Positions 1 to 9,598 are shown, numbered from the stretch's first letter. The stretch: DNA of 64,000 nt from Acidiferrobacteraceae bacterium (GCA_002724185.1 PBOB01000074.1:1-64000); one strand, 5' to 3'. Numbers and translations are program-made. The notes: generated by a model from the sequence alone, not told the origin.

Positions 1-50
1 GCAGTAATGCATGTAGCTAACCCGTACTAATTGCCCGTGAGGCTTGATCA
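1..50 (+). rRNA. 23S ribosomal RNA, 3' end (partial)
   Basis: The first bases match the conserved 3' terminus of bacterial 23S rRNA, with the GCTAACC..TACTAATTGCC block followed by GTGAGGCTTGA. The gene runs in from the left edge. Its exact mature end is not determined and is placed by analogy with known 23S ends. A 5S gene follows about 100 bases later, as expected for the distal part of an rRNA operon. Confidence 0.93.
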
Positions 51-118
51 TATAACACCCAAGAAGACTGTAGTGCTGGTTACCAGTTCAACAATTCACC
101 GTCGTCACTCCTAATAAA

Positions 119-142
119 TTACGGGCTAATTTAGTGCCGTAA
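119..142 (+). other. Hairpin in the 23S-5S spacer
   Basis: TTACGG at 119-124 pairs with CCGTAA at 137-142 across a 12-base loop, just ahead of the 5S gene. Spacer stems like this commonly serve rRNA processing by RNase E or RNase III. That role is inferred from position only. No tRNA is seen in the spacer. Confidence 0.4.
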
Positions 143-148
143 ATAGTT

Positions 149-268
149 TGCCTGGCGGCAATAGCGGGCGGGTACCACCTGATTCCATTCCGAACTCAGA
201 AGTGAAAACGCCCAGCGCCGATGATAGTGCGGGGTCTCCCCGTGTGAAAGTAGGACACTGCCAGGCAT
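149..268 (+). rRNA. 5S ribosomal RNA
   Basis: The sequence starts TGCCTGGCGGC and ends CTGCCAGGCA, so the two ends pair to form helix I of 5S rRNA. In between are the conserved CCGAACTCAGAAGTGAAA block and GGGGTCTCCCC, both typical of proteobacterial 5S. The length of about 120 nt is normal. It is the last gene of the rRNA operon and is followed directly by a terminator. Confidence 0.96.
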
Positions 269-277
269 TAAATACTT

Positions 278-328
278 ACCGGAACCATCAGGACAATGTA
301 TTCTTGTTGGTTCCGGTTTTATTTTATT
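278..328 (+). terminator. Rho-independent terminator of the rRNA operon
   Basis: ACCGGAACCA at 278-287 is a perfect inverted repeat of TGGTTCCGGT at 308-317, and a T-rich tract (TTTTATTTTATTT) follows. A 10-bp stem plus T-tract 10 bases after the 5S gene is a textbook intrinsic terminator. The loop is fairly long, about 20 nt. Confidence 0.9.
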
Positions 329-494
329 TAGATATATGTTCGCGAGAGTCGACAAAATCTCTCTTTGATGTATGATGGCCTAGCTATAAACCGAAGTAAA
401 ACAGCACTCGCTGCGCTAGAATTTAATCACGATTGCAGTGTGCCTTTGTCCCACCTGCAGGAATTAGGCAAGCGAGTAATAACGAGGACCTCTG

Positions 495-1415
495 ATGAAT
501 GACTTCGAAGAAATGGCTAGCGTAGGAGGTAAGATTTGTCCAATAGGCCAAGCTACTGTCCCAGCGATTGATAGAGGATTTCTGTACGGTGACTCAGTCT
601 ACGAAGTTTTTCGAATAGTGGATGGAGTTGCGCTATTTCTCGAAGATCACTTGCAGAGATTGGCAAATTCAGCCAGTTTAGTTCACATGGATATATCAGA
701 TAGTCGTGATCAGTTACTGTCGCAAATCCGCGCTACTATAAAAGCCACCAGAGCTCAACCGACGAGACAATTATTTATCAGACTTCAGGTGAGTCGCGGA
801 GTGGGTCCCATCGACCTTTATCCTCCGGCTGGGATAGAAAGTCTAACAGTGATTCTCGTTAAGGAGCTCCCAACTTTTAAGGAGCAGCTTTATAGTGTCG
901 GAATACGACTGTCTGTATCAAAAGTTCGCCGTAATCCTTCTGATGCGTTGGATCCGAATATTAAAGGTGGAAACTATCTTAATAATATTCTTGCTATTAC
1001 CCAAGTTAGAAATGAAGTTGGGGTAGATGATGCGATCCTCGTGACAAGCGATGGAGTAATAACAGAGGCATCCAACAGTAATGCATGGTTTGTCATAGGC
1101 GGGAAGCTATTGACGCCAGTACGTGGCAATTTAAGGGGGATAACAAAAAGACATATTCATAGAGCAGTGGAGATTGCTGGCCAGACGAGTGACGAGGCCG
1201 ATTTACATATTGATTTAATTCGTGATGCTAGTGAATGTTTCTTGAGTAGTACTACTCGAGGCATCATGCCATGTTCTGAATTGACTCTCGAGGATGGGAC
1301 CATGCTTAATTTTCCGGCCGGTGGTGGTGAGATGACACGCCTAACCCAGAAAGCGTTTGCGGAATATACCAGGAGTTACATAGCGAATAATCCGCAGAAT
1401 ACCCTTTTATGTTGA
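495..1415 (+). CDS. Aminotransferase class IV (D-amino acid or branched-chain type)
   Basis: A PLP enzyme of 306 residues in the class IV (fold type IV) family. The family start motif DRGFLYGDSVYEVFR lies at 26-40. The PLP lysine is K157 in NIKGGNYLNN. E191 in ITEASNSN fits the acidic residue that contacts the pyridine nitrogen. D-amino acid aminotransferase, branched-chain aminotransferase and aminodeoxychorismate lyase share this fold, and sequence alone does not settle the substrate. The next gene is D-Ala-D-Ala ligase, separated by one base, so I favour a D-amino acid aminotransferase feeding cell-wall D-Ala or D-Glu. That substrate is inference. The ATG has a GAGGA-type site about 6 bases upstream. 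Confidence 0.85.
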   Translation: MNDFEEMASVGGKICPIGQATVPAIDRGFLYGDSVYEVFRIVDGVALFLEDHLQRLANSASLVHMDISDSRDQLLSQIRATIKATRAQPTRQLFIRLQVSRGVGPIDLYPPAGIESLTVILVKELPTFKEQLYSVGIRLSVSKVRRNPSDALDPNIKGGNYLNNILAITQVRNEVGVDDAILVTSDGVITEASNSNAWFVIGGKLLTPVRGNLRGITKRHIHRAVEIAGQTSDEADLHIDLIRDASECFLSSTTRGIMPCSELTLEDGTMLNFPAGGGEMTRLTQKAFAEYTRSYIANNPQNTLLC

Positions 1416-1467
1416 TGTGTTACGAGACTCGCTACCATCGGTCTCAAGAATATCAGTGAGGCCCGTA

Positions 1468-2529
1468 GTGCGTGTATTAGTGCTTTATGGCGGTCGCTCT
1501 GCTGAACACGAGATTTCAGTGATCTCAGCACGAGCAATATGTAAAGCTCTGAGCTTTAAGAAATATTCAATCGTGCTCGTTGGTATAGGTCAAGATGGTA
1601 GCTGGCACTTCAAAGGATCAGATATATCGATACTTGATCACGAATCGGTAGTTGAGCGGGAATCATGTGTCGTGCACCTAGATTGCAATAGTGGGGATCT
1701 GGTGAATCAGAGGGGTGATGTCGTCAAAGAGAGTGGGTTTGATGTAGTCTTCCCTGCGCTCCATGGTCCGTATGGAGAAGATGGGAGTCTACAAGGCTTG
1801 TTAGAGATGGCAAATGTGCCGTATGTTGGGTCTGGAGTTGCAGCTTCTGCGGTGGCAATGGATAAGCAGTTATCTCGATTAATTTTTGAAGCTATTGGTT
1901 TGCCGCAAACCCAACATATAGCCATTAACCGAATAGATTGGGCTAATGAGCAGCCTAGTTTCATATCTAGAATTGAGAAAGAGTTTGGATATCCGGTATT
2001 TGTAAAGCCGGCAAACCTTGGTTCAAGTATAGGCATTTCAAAGGCAACAAACCAAGCGCAATTACTTGAAGCTTTTGCTAAAGCCAGCTTTTATGATGAT
2101 AAGATGCTCGTGGAGCAGAGCGTAGATGATGCGCGAGAGCTCGAGTGCGCTGTTCTTGGTATTGGGAACAGTGTAACCGTATCTACAATTGGTGAGATAG
2201 TGCCGGGTTCAGAATTTTACAGTTACAAAGCAAAGTATATTGACGACTGCGCTGAATTAATTATCCCAGCAAATTTACCGTCAGAGGTAGTTGCTGCAGC
2301 GAAAGACTTTTCGCTCAGAGCGTTTCGCGCAATTGGCTGTAGCGGTCTCGCGAGAGTTGATTTTTTGTTAGGAAATTCACAGCGCCTTTTAATAAACGAA
2401 ATAAATACAATGCCCGGATTTACTCCCATAAGTATGTATCCAAAGTTATTGGCGCATGATGGTATTGCATATCATGATCTAATTAGTGAGTTAGTAAGTT
2501 CGGCTTTGGAGAAAGGAAAAATCAAGTGA
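1468..2529 (+). CDS. ddl: D-alanine--D-alanine ligase
   Basis: Cytosolic ATP-grasp ligase making the D-Ala-D-Ala dipeptide for peptidoglycan. Visible motifs are the N-terminal LYGGRSAEHEIS, then FPALHGPYGEDG, the ATP-binding VKPANLGSSIGIS, the omega-loop EFYSYKAKY and the C-terminal EINTMPGFTPISMYP. The Lys-Tyr of the omega loop corresponds to K215/Y216 of E. coli DdlB and argues for D-Ala rather than D-lactate specificity. The frame is open from a GTG at 1417, but the family begins right at the LVLYGG strand. The GTG at 1468 has GAGG six bases upstream, so I chose it (353 aa). The end overlaps the next start by 4 bases (GTGA), indicating translational coupling. It lies outside a mur/fts cluster, beside a possible D-amino acid aminotransferase. 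Confidence 0.93.
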   Translation: MRVLVLYGGRSAEHEISVISARAICKALSFKKYSIVLVGIGQDGSWHFKGSDISILDHESVVERESCVVHLDCNSGDLVNQRGDVVKESGFDVVFPALHGPYGEDGSLQGLLEMANVPYVGSGVAASAVAMDKQLSRLIFEAIGLPQTQHIAINRIDWANEQPSFISRIEKEFGYPVFVKPANLGSSIGISKATNQAQLLEAFAKASFYDDKMLVEQSVDDARELECAVLGIGNSVTVSTIGEIVPGSEFYSYKAKYIDDCAELIIPANLPSEVVAAAKDFSLRAFRAIGCSGLARVDFLLGNSQRLLINEINTMPGFTPISMYPKLLAHDGIAYHDLISELVSSALEKGKIK

Positions 2530-2945
2530 AATACTTGCATACTATGGTCCGAGTGAGTGACCTCGACAAATCACTGGAATTCTATTGTGACAATTTAGGC
2601 CTTATTGAGCTGTATCGTCGCGATAATGACGTCGGCCGATTTACATTGGCCTTTCTATGCGCCCCCGATGATACATCCGCCCAGGTTGAGCTTACCTACA
2701 ATTGGGACTTTGAGGAATATTCAGGCGGTCGAAATTTTGGCCATCTAGCATATGAAGTCAAGGATATTTATAAAACATGTGATCGTCTCATGAAAGGTGG
2801 TGTTACCGTAAATCGACCACCGCGTGATGGCCGGATGGCCTTCGTCCGGTCGCCTGATAATATTTCTATCGAATTACTGCAAAAGGGGCAAGCTCTTCCA
2901 TTAATCGAGCCGTGGATTTCGATGCCAAACGTTGGTGAATGGTAA
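2526..2945 (+). CDS. gloA: Glyoxalase I (lactoylglutathione lyase)
   Basis: Metal-dependent vicinal-oxygen-chelate enzyme of 139 residues that isomerises the methylglyoxal-glutathione hemithioacetal to S-lactoylglutathione. The four metal ligands expected for the family are all present: H5, E55, H73 (in FGHLAYEV) and E116 (in SIELLQ). The length matches bacterial GloA. It starts with GTG, overlapping the ddl stop, so it is probably translated from the same message as the two upstream genes. The functional link to the cell-wall genes is not obvious. Confidence 0.88.
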   Translation: MKYLHTMVRVSDLDKSLEFYCDNLGLIELYRRDNDVGRFTLAFLCAPDDTSAQVELTYNWDFEEYSGGRNFGHLAYEVKDIYKTCDRLMKGGVTVNRPPRDGRMAFVRSPDNISIELLQKGQALPLIEPWISMPNVGEW

Positions 2946-3037
2946 GCTAATTATGACAAAACTATTCTCGTAACAGGCTGTTGACCGTATATAAGGCCAT
3001 ACAGGCTATCGATGTTTATTGAGATGAGGAATGGCAT

Positions 3038-4714
3038 ATGCCGCCAACTACAGATTATGTTGTCGTAGGCGCAGGGTCTGCGGGCTGCGTCTTGGCAGCA
3101 AGGTTATCACAAGATCCAACCGTCAAAGTTACCTTGCTTGAAGCTGGCGGGAGCGATCGCAATTTTACTATTCAGATGCCAAGCGCTCTATCGATACCAA
3201 TGAACTCGAAACGGTTTAACTGGGGCTTTAAAACTGAAGCTGAGCCCTTTTTAGATGGACGAGTAATAGATTGCCCTAGAGGGCTGACCCTTGGCGGCTC
3301 GTCGTCAATTAATGGAATGGTTTATGTGCGTGGTCATCCGTTGGATTTTGATCATTGGGAAGAGGAGGGCGCCGATGGCTGGAATTATCAATCGTGCTTG
3401 CCCTATTTTAAGAAGGCGGAGACGTGGATCGATGGTGCGAATGATTATAGAGGTGGGGATGGGCCACTTATGGTTTGCAAGGGTAATGATATGCAGTTGA
3501 ATCCACTGTATGAAGCGTTTATTCGGGCTGGGCAGCAAGCTGGATATCCAGTAACTGACGATTACAATGGTTACCAGCAGGAAGGCTTTGGTCAGATGCA
3601 CATGACAATTGAAAGCGGCGTAAGAGCATCTACAGCGCATGCTTATCTTCGGCCAAATATGAGCCGAAAAAATTTGACTGTCATTATGAAGTCGCTGGCC
3701 GTAAGAGTGTTGTTTGAGGGCAAGAGAGCCATTGGCGTAGAGTATATTTGTGACGGTAAGACCAAAAAAATGCTAGCCAATTGTGAGGTCATATTAGCCG
3801 CGGGTTCTATAGGCTCTCCAGCGTTGCTTCAACGATCAGGGGTTGGTCCGAAAGAACTGCTGTCACATCATGGAATTGAATGCGTGCATGATTTACCTGG
3901 CGTTGGGAAGAATTTGCAAGATCATCTGGAGATATATTTCCAGCACGAATGTCGAAAGGCGATTTCACTGAATGGTAAGTTAGATGTGCTGAGCAAGCTG
4001 GCGATCAGTCTGCGGTGGTTTCTTTTTAAGGGTGGGCTAGGAAGCACAAACCACTTTGAATCTTGCGGATTTATTCGTTCTCGGGCGGGCGTAAAATGGC
4101 CTGATATACAGTATCATTTTCTACCAGGAGCAATGAGATATGATGGTCAAGCGGCCTTCAGAGGCCATGGCTTTCAAGTGCACGTCGGGCCAAATCGTCC
4201 ACTTAGCAGAGGTCGTGTGGCTATTACGTCCAAAGAACCCGGCGCCCATCCTTCGATTCAGTTTAACTATCTTGAAAATGATCAGGATCGCTACGACTTT
4301 AGGACATGTATTCATCTTACTCGAGAAATTATTGCACAGCCATCGATGTTAGAGTATCGAGGTGATGAGATACAGCCGGGCGCAGATATAGTAACTGATA
4401 GCGAGATTGACCAATGGGTTCGTGAAAATTGTGAGAGCGCCTATCATCCGTCATGTACCTGTCGAATGGGTTCTCCAAACGATCCTTTGGCGGTAACGGA
4501 CTCGCATTGTTTTGTCCAGCACCTTGGCTCTCTAAGGGTTGTCGACTCTTCAGTTTTTCCAACGATCCCCAATGGCAATCTTAATGCAGCAACTATTATG
4601 GTGGCCGAGCGTGTATCCGATATGATACTTGGCAATGAATTGCTAAGTCCTAGCGAAGCGCCTATTTGGATTGATGAGCATTGGAGGACTCGACAGCGGT
4701 CCAGTGCGAAATAG
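3038..4714 (+). CDS. GMC-family FAD oxidoreductase (choline dehydrogenase-like)
   Basis: 558 residues, the usual length of BetA-type flavoproteins. The N-terminal FAD-binding motif [16 protein letters not shown] is at about 8-23, with the acidic end of the ADP fold in [20 protein letters not shown] is the GMC signature 1 region. Near the C-terminus, [10 protein letters not shown] carries the active-site histidine and [15 protein letters not shown] the second conserved block. These enzymes oxidise primary alcohols, and the real substrate here is unknown. No betB, betI or betT lies nearby, so I do not assign choline. It is followed 14 bases later by a Nudix gene. Confidence 0.85.
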   Translation: MPPTTDYVVVGAGSAGCVLAARLSQDPTVKVTLLEAGGSDRNFTIQMPSALSIPMNSKRFNWGFKTEAEPFLDGRVIDCPRGLTLGGSSSINGMVYVRGHPLDFDHWEEEGADGWNYQSCLPYFKKAETWIDGANDYRGGDGPLMVCKGNDMQLNPLYEAFIRAGQQAGYPVTDDYNGYQQEGFGQMHMTIESGVRASTAHAYLRPNMSRKNLTVIMKSLAVRVLFEGKRAIGVEYICDGKTKKMLANCEVILAAGSIGSPALLQRSGVGPKELLSHHGIECVHDLPGVGKNLQDHLEIYFQHECRKAISLNGKLDVLSKLAISLRWFLFKGGLGSTNHFESCGFIRSRAGVKWPDIQYHFLPGAMRYDGQAAFRGHGFQVHVGPNRPLSRGRVAITSKEPGAHPSIQFNYLENDQDRYDFRTCIHLTREIIAQPSMLEYRGDEIQPGADIVTDSEIDQWVRENCESAYHPSCTCRMGSPNDPLAVTDSHCFVQHLGSLRVVDSSVFPTIPNGNLNAATIMVAERVSDMILGNELLSPSEAPIWIDEHWRTRQRSSAK

Positions 4715-4728
4715 TGAGTTTATGACTA

Positions 4729-5277
4729 GTGAGCGTCCATAAGCTGAATATATATGCAGACTCTGACAGCGCAGAAATTCTTCCTATTGTCGATGAGAAT
4801 GATACAGTTGTAGGAAGAGGGCGAAGAGATATAGTGCATCGCTTTGGATTTCGTCATCGCGCGATTCATGCACTCGTATTTAATTATTCGGGTGAGATAT
4901 TCTTACAGAAGCGTGGTTTACATAAAGATAACGATCCCGGTCTCTGGGATTCGTCTGTGGCTGGCCATGTCGATTACGGCGAGTCATATGACGACTGTTG
5001 TATACGAGAGATGGCGGAAGAGATTGGGATACATATTACACAAGTTCCGTCGAAGCTATTCAAATTAGGTGCAGGGAAAGTTACAGGCATGGAGTTTTCG
5101 TGGGTATATCGCTTGATTACCAATGATTTATTAAAGCCAAACTACCTGGAGATGGAGCGGGGAGAATGGTACTCAGTCACCATGGTTGATTACATGACTC
5201 AAAATAAGCACAGCTTAGTTTCAGATACGTTTCGTGAAGTTTGGAAGCATTATCGAGTGGGAGGTTATGACAAATAG
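4729..5277 (+). CDS. Nudix hydrolase (YfcD-like)
   Basis: 182-residue Nudix protein with a complete Nudix box: G79, then E85, then R93-E94-M-A-E97-E98-I-G100, fitting the Gx5Ex7REUxEExGU pattern. The box binds divalent metal and hydrolyses a nucleoside-diphosphate-linked compound. The N-terminal stretch (VDENDTVVGRGRRDIVHR) and the RHRAIHALVFN block resemble the isopentenyl-diphosphate isomerase-like/YfcD branch. The substrate cannot be told from sequence. GTG start. It is probably cotranscribed with the GMC oxidoreductase and converges on prc. Confidence 0.85.
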   Translation: MSVHKLNIYADSDSAEILPIVDENDTVVGRGRRDIVHRFGFRHRAIHALVFNYSGEIFLQKRGLHKDNDPGLWDSSVAGHVDYGESYDDCCIREMAEEIGIHITQVPSKLFKLGAGKVTGMEFSWVYRLITNDLLKPNYLEMERGEWYSVTMVDYMTQNKHSLVSDTFREVWKHYRVGGYDK

Positions 5278-5294
5278 TAATGTATGGTAGCAGG

Positions 5295-5308
5295 CCAGTA
5301 ATTACTGG
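5295..5308. repeat. 14-bp perfect palindrome at the Nudix/prc convergence
   Basis: CCAGTAATTACTGG is a perfect palindrome lying between the two convergent genes. It includes the prc stop codon (complement of 5302-5304). On the + strand TTTG follows. It might act as a weak bidirectional transcription end, but the stem is AT-rich and there is no long T-tract, so this is tentative. Confidence 0.35.
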
Positions 5309-7437
5309 TTTGTCATTTGAATTATATCTCCGAGTATATTTAGAGCTTCCTGCATTGTTGTTTCACGGGCGAGCTCTTCTAAATCTATGTTTTCGGAAGA
5401 ATTAATTTGCATATGCTGTCGGAACTTAAGAGTGAGTAATTCCGTTTGCTCTTCCTGGTTTTGTCTCTCAAGGATTCGTGCTGGCTTATAAAGTGAAAAC
5501 ACTGTCTGTTCAGCCGCTTCGGCCTCAAGAGTGATTTTGGAGTTAAAATAGTTAAAGCTAGGATTCTGATTTATTCTTTGTAGGTGTTGTTCTTTAATTC
5601 GAGTCATTATTGTAGGCGCTAATTTCGTCCGATTAGATTGTCGGTAGCTAGTAGGCCGGATAGCACTCCAAGGTAATGCGTTGGCGTGAGCGCTTTCTGT
5701 ATGATCTTTTACATATTTTGTAGGCGGTATAGAAAAGTCTGGGATTACTCCTCGGTACTGCGTGCCTTCACCATTCACTCGGAAGAATTGCGCGGTAGTA
5801 ATTTTTAGTTGTCCAAGCGGAGCGCTCTCATCTTTTATCCACTGGTCTAGATCAATTAGATTTTGGACAGTTCCTTTTCCGAATGTTCGTTGACCAGCAA
5901 TATAACCTCGATTGTAGTCTTGCAACGCTGCCGCGAATATTTCCGATGCTGATGCACTTTCAGAGTCTACGACAATCATTAGAGGGCCTGAATAAGTAAT
6001 AATAGGATCTGAATCTTTGCGAATGGCGATCTTGCCACTTGAATTTCGTATTTGAACGACTGGGCCTGATCTAATAAATAGCCCAGTCATAGATACAGCT
6101 TCAGTTAAGCTGCCCCCACCATTGCCGCGTAAGTCGATAACTATTCCATCTATTTGTTCAGATTGTAGTTCTAGTAATAGTTGTTCGACGTCACGTGTAG
6201 TGCTGCGATAATTCTTATCGCCCGCAGCTTTGGCGTCGAAATCAATATAGAAAGTTGGAATAGTAATAATTCCTATTTTGAGTGATTGCCCGAGTCTTGC
6301 AACAGTTGTTACTGCGCTGCGCGCTGCCTGCTCTTCGAGCCTAATAGTATCTCGGCGAATCTGTAGGACATGAGCCAGACCGCCAGCAGGCTCAGTTTGA
6401 GGAAGAATTTTCAACCGTACGATAGTACCTTTAGGGCCGCGAATTAGGTCTACTACATCGTCTAGCCTCCATCCAACGACATCGACCATTTTGCCGTCAC
6501 TACCTTGCGCAACACCAACAATTCTGTCGCCACTCTGGAGCTCTCCAGCTATACCAGCAGGACCACCAGGCAGCACTCTATAAACTAAGGTGTTGTCCCC
6601 ATTTGTCTGAAGAACCGCACCAATACCCTCCAGCGATAAACTCATACGAATTTTAAAATTTTCCGTTTCTCGCGGAGAAAAGAATGCTGTATGGGGCCCA
6701 ATTGTTGAAAGATATGTGTTCATTAACAACTCAAAAACGTCATTCTCTTTAATCTGAGCTAGCCTACGATCCATATTTTTATAGCGATCAAGAAGTGTCG
6801 TCCTGATTACATCAGGTTCTTCTCCAGCCAGTGCTAGAGACAGCCATTCGTGCTTTAGGCGCTTTCGCCATAGTTCGTCAGATTCATCAATATTTTTGCA
6901 CCAATCACGGCTATCTGGAGAAATCGTATACTCTTCTCTTGTGGAAAAATCAAAACCGTTTGCCAACGCCTTTTGTACATAGCCTACCCTATTAAGGGCT
7001 CGCTTCTTATACATTGAGAACATAGCATATGCAGGCTCCAGATTTCGCGTTTCTAGAAGATCATCAAAACGATAGCGTAGCCTCTCAAATTGTAGGATAT
7101 CGTTTTCAAGAAAATAGCTTCGACCGGGATCGAGATTACTGAGATATTCATCGAAGACTTTAGATGAAAGACTGTCGTCTAGTTTTGGCTTTCTATAGTG
7201 ATATCGGTCAACTAGTTTATTGATAAGGTCAGCGGTATACATGCTAGTTGAAGTGACGGTGAGCTGTCCGGAACCTTCAATGCCTTCCGCGCGAAAGCTG
7301 AAGGCTAGAGAAGCAAAAAATATAAAGAAACAGACTAAGACATCACGAGGGAGAGAGGGCCATGACTTGGGGCGCCTACGGTGAGAGAGAGCCCTAGCTA
7401 CTCCTGTACATCTAAAGCAAGAATTAGATTGAGACAT
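5302..7437 (-). CDS. prc: C-terminal processing (tail-specific) protease, S41 family
   Basis: Periplasmic serine protease that trims hydrophobic C-termini of envelope proteins. Counting from the ATG at 7437 (711 aa), an N-terminal hydrophobic segment at about 31-47 would serve as signal or anchor, after a basic leader. A PDZ domain lies around 267-347. The S41 core has IVIDLRGNGGG and the Ser-Lys dyad S496 (in SESASASE) and K521 (in FGKGTVQ). Their spacing of 25 equals that of S452/K477 in E. coli Prc. The large N-terminal region and the C-terminal extension are those of the gammaproteobacterial Prc type. A TTG three codons upstream (7446) is an alternative start; neither start has a strong ribosome site. 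Confidence 0.93.
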   Translation of the reverse strand: MSQSNSCFRCTGVARALSHRRRPKSWPSLPRDVLVCFFIFFASLAFSFRAEGIEGSGQLTVTSTSMYTADLINKLVDRYHYRKPKLDDSLSSKVFDEYLSNLDPGRSYFLENDILQFERLRYRFDDLLETRNLEPAYAMFSMYKKRALNRVGYVQKALANGFDFSTREEYTISPDSRDWCKNIDESDELWRKRLKHEWLSLALAGEEPDVIRTTLLDRYKNMDRRLAQIKENDVFELLMNTYLSTIGPHTAFFSPRETENFKIRMSLSLEGIGAVLQTNGDNTLVYRVLPGGPAGIAGELQSGDRIVGVAQGSDGKMVDVVGWRLDDVVDLIRGPKGTIVRLKILPQTEPAGGLAHVLQIRRDTIRLEEQAARSAVTTVARLGQSLKIGIITIPTFYIDFDAKAAGDKNYRSTTRDVEQLLLELQSEQIDGIVIDLRGNGGGSLTEAVSMTGLFIRSGPVVQIRNSSGKIAIRKDSDPIITYSGPLMIVVDSESASASEIFAAALQDYNRGYIAGQRTFGKGTVQNLIDLDQWIKDESAPLGQLKITTAQFFRVNGEGTQYRGVIPDFSIPPTKYVKDHTESAHANALPWSAIRPTSYRQSNRTKLAPTIMTRIKEQHLQRINQNPSFNYFNSKITLEAEAAEQTVFSLYKPARILERQNQEEQTELLTLKFRQHMQINSSENIDLEELARETTMQEALNILGDIIQMTNQ

Positions 7438-7516
7438 AGAAACCAATCATATTTAGACCTGCGAACTATACGGCATGATATGTTTCGAGGATAGGGAGGA
7501 TCCTATTGAGAAAAAT

Positions 7517-8626
7517 TCACGAGGGAGCATTGCTTGCCCACCTTGGACATATTTTGCTAAGTGTTTCAGCGCTGGCTTCAATAATTCCTTGATCAGTGAT
7601 GAGCCCCGTAACCAATCTGCTTGGAGTTACATCAAACGCTGGGTTGGCTACCGAGCTTGTTTCCGGAGTGATGCGTACTTGCTCAATGATTCCTTTATTA
7701 GTTATCCCTGTTACAAATCGTACCTCACTATCCGGGCGATGTTCAATTGGTATGTCATTAACCCCATCTTGACATGACCAATCAATAGTTGAGCTTGGAA
7801 CAGCGGCATAGAACGGCACACCATTATCGAAAGCAGCTAATGCCTTCAAATAGGTGCCGACCTTATTACAAACATCACCATTTCTAGCAGTGCGGTCAGA
7901 CCCGACTAGACAAACATCTACTTGACCTTCTTGCATTAGATGCCCGCCAGCGTTGTCGGTTACGACAGTATGGGCAACGCCATGTGCTTGGAGTTCCCAG
8001 GCTGTAAGGGATGCCCCCTGATTGCGAGGACGAGTCTCATCAACCCAAACATGGATATCAATACCCGCTTCGTGGGCTTTGAATACAGGCGCTAGGGCCG
8101 TGCCCCAGTCTACCGTTGCTAACCAGCCTGCGTTACAGTGCGTCAATATATTTATAGGCTTTATAGACACAGTAGTTGCAAACATCTTTTTCAACAGCGC
8201 AAGTCCGTAGTCTCCAATGCGCTTATTGGTTTCAACATTCTCATCGCACAATTTTTCAGCATGTTGCTTTGCAGCCTTCGCGCGCTCATGTTGAGGCAAT
8301 TCTAGAATGATTGTCAGCATTCTATTTAAAGCCCATGAAAGATTAATAGCGGTAGGTCGTGTCGATTCTAATTGTTCCGCGGCTTGCATGATATTACTAT
8401 CGCTAGGATCATGCTTTGTGGCCAACCACATGCCCCATGCTGCTGTTGCTCCGATAAGCGGTGCCCCTCTAACGGCCATCTGGTTTATGGCGATGCTAGT
8501 GTCGTCTACTGTATTAAGAGATATACATTTTAGAGAAAAAGGTAATTCTCGCTGATCTATTACCATAACCTGCTCAGAATCATGGTCAAACCAGATAGAT
8601 CGGAAGTGTTCGCCGTTAATCTTCAC
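7517..8626 (-). CDS. mtnA: S-methyl-5-thioribose-1-phosphate isomerase
   Basis: Methionine-salvage enzyme converting 5-methylthioribose-1-phosphate to the ribulose-1-phosphate form. Family motifs visible are MAVRGAPLIGATAAWG, ILTHCNAGWLATV (catalytic Cys about residue 164) and LVGSDRTARNGDVCNK (catalytic Asp about residue 244). I chose the GTG at 8626. It has AGGAAG about 6 bases upstream, begins the protein at VKINGEHFRSIW as in the family, and avoids overlapping the upstream gene. The frame stays open to an ATG at 8671. No other salvage gene (mtnB, C, D, K) is in the window. It follows the enoyl-CoA hydratase by 10 bases, probably in one transcript. Confidence 0.92.
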   Translation of the reverse strand: MKINGEHFRSIWFDHDSEQVMVIDQRELPFSLKCISLNTVDDTSIAINQMAVRGAPLIGATAAWGMWLATKHDPSDSNIMQAAEQLESTRPTAINLSWALNRMLTIILELPQHERAKAAKQHAEKLCDENVETNKRIGDYGLALLKKMFATTVSIKPINILTHCNAGWLATVDWGTALAPVFKAHEAGIDIHVWVDETRPRNQGASLTAWELQAHGVAHTVVTDNAGGHLMQEGQVDVCLVGSDRTARNGDVCNKVGTYLKALAAFDNGVPFYAAVPSSTIDWSCQDGVNDIPIEHRPDSEVRFVTGITNKGIIEQVRITPETSSVANPAFDVTPSRLVTGLITDQGIIEASAETLSKICPRWASNAPS

Positions 8627-8636
8627 CAGAATCTTC

Positions 8637-9413
8637 CTAGGTGTTGCTCCAATTGGGTTCGCGTTTTTCAATAAATGCTGTCATACCTTCCACTTGATCA
8701 TTAGTTGCAAACAACGAAAGAAATAGTGCTCGCTCAGCGTTGATGCCTTCTGATAGTGTAGTTTCGTAAGACCGATTGACCGCCTCTTTTGACGTGAGTA
8801 CTGAGGGGCGAGAAAGGTTGGAAATTTCTTGCGCTGTGCGGAGCGCATCCTGCAATAGTTCATTTGTTGGGACGACCCGACTCACGAGGCCTGAGCGCTC
8901 CGCTTCGTCAGCTTCCATCATTCTTCCGGTAAGGCACATTTCCATAGCTTTTGATTTTCCAACAAGCCGAGTTAAGCGTTGTGTGCCTCCAGATCCAGGA
9001 ATTATTCCTAGCTTAATTTCGGGTTGACCAAACTTTGCATTCTGCGCAGCAATAATGAAGTCGCACATCATTGCAAGTTCACAGCCACCTCCCAATGCAT
9101 ATCCCGACACAGCAGCAATAGTAGGCGTACGGCAATTCGCGATAGCATTCCAGCGCTCGCCAACGAAGTCGCCTAGGTAGGCGTCCACGTAGTTCTTATC
9201 AACCATACCCTTAATGTCAGCACCAGCGGCAAATGCTTTTTCGCTTCCAGTTATTACAATCGCTCCGATTGTCTCTTCGTCATCAAATTGACGAACAGCC
9301 TGCCCTAGTTCGTTCATAAGTGCATCAGATAGTGCATTCAAAGCATCTGGTCTATTTAAAGTCACTAGTCCAACTTTGTTATGTACCGCGGTTGCAATAT
9401 TTTCGAATTTCAT
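8637..9413 (-). CDS. Enoyl-CoA hydratase (crotonase family)
   Basis: 258 residues, typical for short-chain enoyl-CoA hydratases, which add water to trans-2-enoyl-CoA. The oxyanion-hole region is [19 protein letters not shown]. Both catalytic glutamates of rat crotonase have counterparts, in [20 protein letters not shown] and in [12 protein letters not shown]. This favours true hydratase activity over other crotonase reactions. A GGAG site precedes the ATG. It is transcribed away from the methylmalonyl-CoA mutase gene across a 226-bp region. With the mutase, carboxylase and acyl-CoA synthetases nearby it suggests short-chain acyl-CoA catabolism. Confidence 0.92.
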   Translation of the reverse strand: MKFENIATAVHNKVGLVTLNRPDALNALSDALMNELGQAVRQFDDEETIGAIVITGSEKAFAAGADIKGMVDKNYVDAYLGDFVGERWNAIANCRTPTIAAVSGYALGGGCELAMMCDFIIAAQNAKFGQPEIKLGIIPGSGGTQRLTRLVGKSKAMEMCLTGRMMEADEAERSGLVSRVVPTNELLQDALRTAQEISNLSRPSVLTSKEAVNRSYETTLSEGINAERALFLSLFATNDQVEGMTAFIEKREPNWSNT

Positions 9414-9456
9414 AATTTCTCCGATGATCTGGAATAATCCCTGCCGAATGGGAATA

Positions 9457-9474
9457 GGATGCTCGCTGGCATCC
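9457..9474. promoter_or_regulatory. Inverted repeat in the divergent ech/mutase promoter region (possible operator)
   Basis: GGATGC at 9457-9462 and GCATCC at 9469-9474 form a perfect 6+6 inverted repeat with a 6-base spacer, about 45 bases upstream of the enoyl-CoA hydratase start. Its place between divergent acyl-CoA genes is where a TetR- or GntR-type regulator would bind. No regulator gene is adjacent, so this is a guess from symmetry and position. Confidence 0.3.
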
Positions 9475-9587
9475 AGAAAAACACTTATGATACGGATATC
9501 GTTTCCAATATGGTAGGACTGATTAGCGGTATTTCCAGCGGATTGTTTGTATTGGATGGGGAATAATTGTTTAATTAGTGTTAGCCG

Positions 9588-9598
9588 GTTACGGTAAC
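9588..9598. promoter_or_regulatory. Short palindrome GTTAC-G-GTAAC upstream of the mutase gene
   Basis: A perfect 5+5 palindrome around a central G lies about 42 bases before the mutase TTG start, where an operator could sit. It is short enough to arise by chance. Confidence 0.2.

Noticed and set aside
7475-7777. 100-codon + strand frame opposite mtnA
   Set aside because: Overlaps the well-supported mtnA gene and shows no family likeness; a shadow frame.
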